From the NCBI RefSeq assembly GCF_000336635.1, contig NZ_AOLY01000007.1, forward strand, positions 185,413 through 249,412: a stretch of 64,000 bases of DNA. Reading direction: 5' to 3'. Both the position numbers and the translations under genes were made by a program. The stretch is from Haloarcula japonica DSM 6131. Lineage in GTDB: Archaea; Halobacteriota; Halobacteria; Halobacteriales; Haloarculaceae. Positions 60,675 to 64,000 of the stretch are shown one piece after another. The first letter of the stretch is position 1. Each line of letters opens with the position of its first letter. Below the pieces are notes generated by a model. It was not told where the DNA came from. It saw only the letters and a program-made list of their open reading frames with translations, and did not search any database.

Positions 60675-60711
60675 TCATATAAACGGTCTTTCACGACCGC
60701 TCGGCAGCGGT
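60675..60711 (+). promoter_or_regulatory. Promoter with adjacent hairpin-like dyad before the phosphodiesterase gene
   Basis: A TATA-like CATATAAAC (60676-60684) is followed by a perfect dyad ACCGCT-CGGC-AGCGGT (60696-60711) ending 7 bases before the ATG at 60719. A transcription start about 25 bases after the TATA box would fall inside the dyad, so it could act as an operator overlapping the start site. Confidence 0.4.
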
Positions 60712-60718
60712 ACTTAGT

Positions 60719-61720
60719 ATGTCACAGCACATCGGTCGGCGGACGTTCGTCGAAGGAACGGCGGCGACGCTGGCGAGTTCCGGGATTGCGGGGAGCACAG
60801 CGGTACAGGAATCCGACGGCGGCGAGTCAGGAACTGATGACGCAACCGACACCGAGGGCGAAGAGATGACCGACGACACAACCCTTATTGCCCACCGCGG
60901 GTTCGCTGGCGTTTACCCGGAGAACACGGAACTGGCCGTCGAGGCGGCTTCGTTCGGCGGACCGGGAACGCAGACGGCCCACCGGCGTGCCGATATGGTC
61001 GAGGTCGATGTGGTGCCAACGGCCGACGGCACGCTGGTCACCTTCCACGACAACGGACTGGCCGAGCGCGACGGCGGTGAGCGCGGCCTGACCGACGCCG
61101 AGGGACTCGTCTTCGAGACAGACACCGATACCGTGACCAGCGCGACCGTCCTCGGCACTGGGGAGACGGTTCCGACGCTCGAAACGGTCATGGACGCGAT
61201 TCCATCGAGCGTTGCTGTCAATCTGGAGTTCAAGAACCCCGGCAGCGAGGACCTGCGCTTCGCCGAGTCGCTGCCCGACCAGACAGTATCGACACAGCGA
61301 GAGCTGTGGCGGCCTTACACCGAGCGCACGCTCGACCTCGTCAGCGAGTACGACAACGATATTCTCGTCTCGTCGTTTTACGAGGCCGCCCTCGCAACTG
61401 TCCGTGAGTACGATGACTCAGTTCCTATTGCCTTCCTCTTCTGGGACAGCATCGAGGCGGGGCTGGAGGTCACCCGCCGCTACGACTGCGACGCGATGCA
61501 CGTCCCCCGGAACATGGTTCAGGGAACGTCATTCTTCAACGACGGCGAGTCCATCGAGTCCGACCTGCGCGACATCGACCTCGTCGACATCGCCGACGAT
61601 GAGGACCGGGACCTGAACGTCTGGACAGTCAGCACGTGGTACCAGGCCCGGGAACTGGTCCAGGCTGGCGTCGACGGACTCATTTCCGACTACCCCACTG
61701 TGCTCTCGGTTCAAGACTGA
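60719..61720 (+). CDS. Glycerophosphodiester phosphodiesterase family protein, Tat-exported
   Basis: A 333-residue GDPD-type TIM-barrel phosphodiesterase that would hydrolyse glycerophosphodiesters to glycerol-3-phosphate and an alcohol. The N-terminus GRRTFVEGTAATLASSGIAG is a twin-Arg signal, followed by an acidic linker. The catalytic pair and metal site appear in LIAHRGFAGVYPENT near residue 57-71 and in VEVDVVPTADGTLVTFHDNGL in part near 95-115. Export suggests it scavenges lipid-derived phosphodiesters outside the cell or processes surface lipids. The archaeal lipid backbone stereochemistry is opposite to that of bacterial substrates, so the real substrate is open. Confidence 0.88.
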   Translation: MSQHIGRRTFVEGTAATLASSGIAGSTAVQESDGGESGTDDATDTEGEEMTDDTTLIAHRGFAGVYPENTELAVEAASFGGPGTQTAHRRADMVEVDVVPTADGTLVTFHDNGLAERDGGERGLTDAEGLVFETDTDTVTSATVLGTGETVPTLETVMDAIPSSVAVNLEFKNPGSEDLRFAESLPDQTVSTQRELWRPYTERTLDLVSEYDNDILVSSFYEAALATVREYDDSVPIAFLFWDSIEAGLEVTRRYDCDAMHVPRNMVQGTSFFNDGESIESDLRDIDLVDIADDEDRDLNVWTVSTWYQARELVQAGVDGLISDYPTVLSVQD

Positions 61721-61769
61721 CGAATGCCGATGCCGAATGTTGAAGGGGCGACCGGCCGACAGCGATAGT

Positions 61770-62240
61770 ATGGAAGCACCGACCGGGGACGCAGGAATCT
61801 ACGCCCGCGAGTCGTCGTATCTCGACCGGTACGTCCAGCTCGGAGAAGCCGGCGACCGGATCATCTCGCTGTCGTTTCCGTCCCAGCCCGAGAACGACGC
61901 CGGGGAGGACCACGCCCTGCTTGACCGCATCGACGAGTACCTTCAGGGAGTCGAGGACGACTTCGCGGATGTTACCGTTGGCCTCACGGTCCCGACGGAC
62001 CAGCGCACAGTGCTTGAAGCGGTCCAAGAGATTCCGTACGGCGAGGATGCATCCGTCGCACAGGTCGCGCACATGACACCGGATCTGGACGATGACGACG
62101 AGGACGACCTCGCACAGGTCCGGAAGGCACTAGCCGCGAACCCTGTGCCGCTGTTGATTCCGGACCATCGGGTTCGGGACGGGCCGAGCGCCGCGCCGCC
62201 GCCCGTCGAGCAGAAGCTCCGCGCCATCGAGGGCCTCTAA
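61770..62240 (+). CDS. Degenerate O6-methylguanine-DNA methyltransferase-like protein without catalytic Cys
   Basis: A 156-residue protein. Its C-terminal 85 residues follow the MGMT/Ogt DNA-binding domain: TVLEAVQEIPYGEDASVAQVA, then VRKALAANPVPLLI and PDHRVRDGPS. Functional enzymes have PCHRV at this place; here Asp132 replaces the acceptor Cys (codon GAC at 62163-62165), and the usual Tyr and Arg-finger positions of the helix also look changed. It cannot carry out suicidal alkyl transfer. It may resemble alkyltransferase-like proteins or have a new binding role. It overlaps the convergent protease gene by 4 bases. Confidence 0.75.
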   Translation: MEAPTGDAGIYARESSYLDRYVQLGEAGDRIISLSFPSQPENDAGEDHALLDRIDEYLQGVEDDFADVTVGLTVPTDQRTVLEAVQEIPYGEDASVAQVAHMTPDLDDDDEDDLAQVRKALAANPVPLLIPDHRVRDGPSAAPPPVEQKLRAIEGL

Positions 62241-63058
62241 ACCCAGAGCCGGTCGACGCCCAGTCCCTCGTGGACAATCAGTTCGAGAGCGTTGACGAGG
62301 TAGTGGGCAACGACGACGGTGAGCAAGCTGTTTGTCGCGATGAACAGGCCAGCGAGCCCCAGCCCCAGCGTTCCGGTGACGACGATGCCCGCACGGCCCT
62401 GTGCGCCGTGGCCCAGCGCGAAGGCGACGGAAGCAACGATGGCCATCGCCCACGCCGGCGCGCTGAGGCCGGCTACGGGAACCCCGATAGCCGCCGCCCG
62501 GAACAGCAGTTCCTCGACGATAGCGATGACTGGCAGGACGCCACCCAGCAGGACGACCCAGCCGCTGGCCGAGTCCGGGGCGAGCAGTTCCCGCAGCGAC
62601 TCATCGAAGGTGACGCCGAAGCCGTCGGCTAGCGCGGCGGCGAGTTCGTTGCCCAGCCAGAACCCGACTCCCGCACTGATGCCGATAGCTAGCGCCGGCA
62701 GTCCCGTCGAGAGGGAGTCTGCGGCGATGCCGAACGCGCTTGCCGGGATTTCGAAGTAGAACGCGCCGGCGACCAGCAGGACGCCGAACAGCCCCTGCGT
62801 GAACGCGACGTTGGCAAGTAAGGCCCCTGTCGAGAGGTCACTCGGCGCAAGCGTATCCTCCATTTGCCGCCGCTGGGCCGCTGCCCGTTGTGTCTCGAAA
62901 CGCGGGATGGTCGGGTCGCCGTCGGGCATCGAGATGCCGTCAGCTGTGGAGGAAACGCCGCCGTCGGGCCGTACGGCTCCCTGCGAGAGCCGCGCGAGAC
63001 CGAGAAGTGCGGTTAAAAGAAACCCCGTCAGGCCGACGAACGCGGCCCACTCGGGCAT
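62237..63058 (-). CDS. CPBP-family intramembrane metalloprotease
   Basis: A 273-residue polytopic membrane protein of the CPBP/Abi (CAAX protease and bacteriocin-processing) family. Motif 1 is the Glu-Glu pair in AIVEELLFRAAAIG near residue 185; motif 2 is likely the His of FALGHGAQG near 220; motif 3 is VVAHYLVNALELI near 255 (His, Asn). Hydrophobic segments occur throughout (LTGFLLTALLGLARLS, LFGVLLVAGAFYFEI). Its start abuts the lon stop codon directly, so it is translationally linked to lon. It may process prenylated or other membrane peptides; the substrate is unknown. Confidence 0.88.
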   Translation of the reverse strand: MPEWAAFVGLTGFLLTALLGLARLSQGAVRPDGGVSSTADGISMPDGDPTIPRFETQRAAAQRRQMEDTLAPSDLSTGALLANVAFTQGLFGVLLVAGAFYFEIPASAFGIAADSLSTGLPALAIGISAGVGFWLGNELAAALADGFGVTFDESLRELLAPDSASGWVVLLGGVLPVIAIVEELLFRAAAIGVPVAGLSAPAWAMAIVASVAFALGHGAQGRAGIVVTGTLGLGLAGLFIATNSLLTVVVAHYLVNALELIVHEGLGVDRLWV

Positions 63059-64000
63059 TTATTGGGGACTTGGACTGCCGCTCTGTCGACCGACCTCGTG
63101 GTCGAGCGCCTTGCCCGTGATGGACTTGAGGCGGTCGACCAGCGAGTCTTTCTCTGCTTCGCCGGTCAGTGCGACCTCCAGGACCTCGGAGATGTGCGAG
63201 ACGGGGATGATTTCGATCATGTCCTCGTACTCGTCTTCGATCATCACGTCCTGGGTGTTCGCTTCGGGGATGATGACCGTATCGAGGCCGGACTTGGCGG
63301 CCGCCTCGATCTTGTGCGTGACGCCGCCGACCGGGAGCACGTCGCCCCGGACTGACAGCGAGCCGGTCATGGCGAGGTTCTGCTTGACGGGGACGTTCTC
63401 CAGCGCGGAGATGACCGCGGTGGCGACCGTGATAGAGGCGGAGTCGCCGTCGACGCCGCCCTCACCGGCCTGGACGAACTGGATGTGGACGTCCTTCTCG
63501 GAGATGTCCTCGTCGGAGAACTTCTTGATAATCGCCGAGACGTTCTGGACGGCCTCCTCGGCCATCTCCTGAAGCTGTCCCGTGGCGATGACCTGGCCGG
63601 GACCCTGTGACGGGCTGACCTCGGCCATGACGGGGAGGACGATACCGCTGTCCTCGCCCATGACGGCGAGCCCGTTGACACGGCCGACCACGTCGCCCTG
63701 ATTGACGGTGAGCTCGTAGTCTTTGCGGCGCTCGATGTAGTTGTCCGCGAGCTGTTGCTCGATGGACCGGGAGCGCCGTTTGGCCTGCAGCACGTCCGCT
63801 CGCTCGGTGCGGTCACGGTCCTCGGCGCGGGCAATGTCGCCGGCGACGCGGACCAGTCCACCCAGATCGCGGAACTTCAGGCTGAGGTGGCCTTTGCGGC
63901 CGGCGCGACGCCGGGCTTCCAGGATGAGCTCCTGGACAGCCTCCTCGGTGAAGTGCGGGAGCCGCCCGTCGTTTTCGACCTCTTGGGCGATGAACCGGGC
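63059..64000 (-). CDS. lon: Archaeal Lon protease (LonB type), C-terminal part
   Basis: The gene continues beyond the right edge; 313 C-terminal codons plus the stop are visible. They include the end of the AAA-linked helical region (RFIAQEVENDGRLPHFT ... RKGHLSLKFRDLGGLVRVAG) and the complete serine-lysine protease domain with catalytic Ser in GGVDGDSASITVA and Lys in GGVTHKIEAAAKSG. Archaeal LonB is membrane-anchored through an insertion in the AAA domain not seen here. The stop codon (63059-63061) is directly adjacent to the start of the CPBP protease gene. Confidence 0.93.
   Translation of the reverse strand, partial: ARFIAQEVENDGRLPHFTEEAVQELILEARRRAGRKGHLSLKFRDLGGLVRVAGDIARAEDRDRTERADVLQAKRRSRSIEQQLADNYIERRKDYELTVNQGDVVGRVNGLAVMGEDSGIVLPVMAEVSPSQGPGQVIATGQLQEMAEEAVQNVSAIIKKFSDEDISEKDVHIQFVQAGEGGVDGDSASITVATAVISALENVPVKQNLAMTGSLSVRGDVLPVGGVTHKIEAAAKSGLDTVIIPEANTQDVMIEDEYEDMIEIIPVSHISEVLEVALTGEAEKDSLVDRLKSITGKALDHEVGRQSGSPSPQ

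Noticed and set aside
1-64000. CRISPR arrays, tRNA/rRNA genes, prophage or intact transposase genes
   Set aside because: I looked for regularly spaced repeats, cloverleaf-type conserved bases and transposase motifs in the spacers and found none that I could support; a dedicated covariance-model search could still reveal a small RNA.

Overview
The window looks like chromosomal DNA of a halophilic archaeon, most like Haloarcula or a close relative. It is GC-rich with scattered AT-rich spacers, and the proteins are strongly acidic (Asp/Glu-rich, Lys-poor). Many genes have a TATA-like box about 25-30 bases before the start codon, as expected for leaderless archaeal transcripts. Diagnostic archaeal or haloarchaeal proteins include translation factor aIF5A, deoxyhypusine synthase, membrane Lon, a CobY-type cobinamide-phosphate guanylyltransferase, the short haloarchaeal malate synthase, Tat signal peptides and an archaeal pilus ATPase/platform pair. 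The genus is an inference. I recognise no tRNA, rRNA, CRISPR array or intact insertion sequence.

Layout. 1-9.8 kb: acyl-CoA and aldehyde/alcohol catabolism (enoyl-CoA hydratase/isomerase, acyl-CoA synthetase, Zn-alcohol dehydrogenase, aldehyde dehydrogenase, glutaryl-CoA-dehydrogenase-like enzyme, IclR regulator, serine esterase), plus an AAC(3)-family acetyltransferase. 9.9-17.7 kb: 2-hydroxyacid and glyoxylate metabolism (LarA-family protein, a 1012-residue FAD/Fe-S D-2-hydroxyacid dehydrogenase, a VOC protein, malate synthase, a second IclR regulator). 18-31 kb: alpha-glucan metabolism (intracellular GH13 amylase, a giant protein with two GH15 glucoamylase modules, sugar nucleotidyltransferase, GT4 glycosyltransferase, GH77 4-alpha-glucanotransferase), then an eIF2B-fold protein and a glycerol-3-phosphate-dehydrogenase-like flavoprotein. 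31-34 kb: a short-chain dehydrogenase, a Bat-type HTH regulator and a Tat-exported protein.

34.2-41.1 kb is a tightly overlapping seven-gene operon: a PilB/VirB11-type ATPase, a PilC/TadC-type membrane platform and five small proteins that each begin with a prepilin-like signal. 41-46.4 kb holds a Tat lipoprotein, a photolyase, two HTH proteins separated by a spacer with two inverted repeats, and a ParA/MinD ATPase with a co-transcribed partner.

46.5-53.7 kb is the late cobalamin pathway and salvage locus (cbiP, cobA, cbiZ, cobD, cobY, cobS, cbiB) with a HAD phosphatase-like gene at the head of the operon. 53.9-60.6 kb holds the aIF5A gene directly followed by an agmatinase, and deoxyhypusine synthase 4.5 kb downstream. 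Together these make up the hypusine-modification toolkit. Other genes there encode an amidohydrolase, an alpha/beta hydrolase, a zinc-ribbon protein, a Nif3-like protein and a SprT-like protein. The right end has a Tat-exported phosphodiesterase, a degenerate O6-methylguanine-methyltransferase-like protein that lacks the catalytic cysteine, a CPBP membrane protease and the 3' part of archaeal lon.
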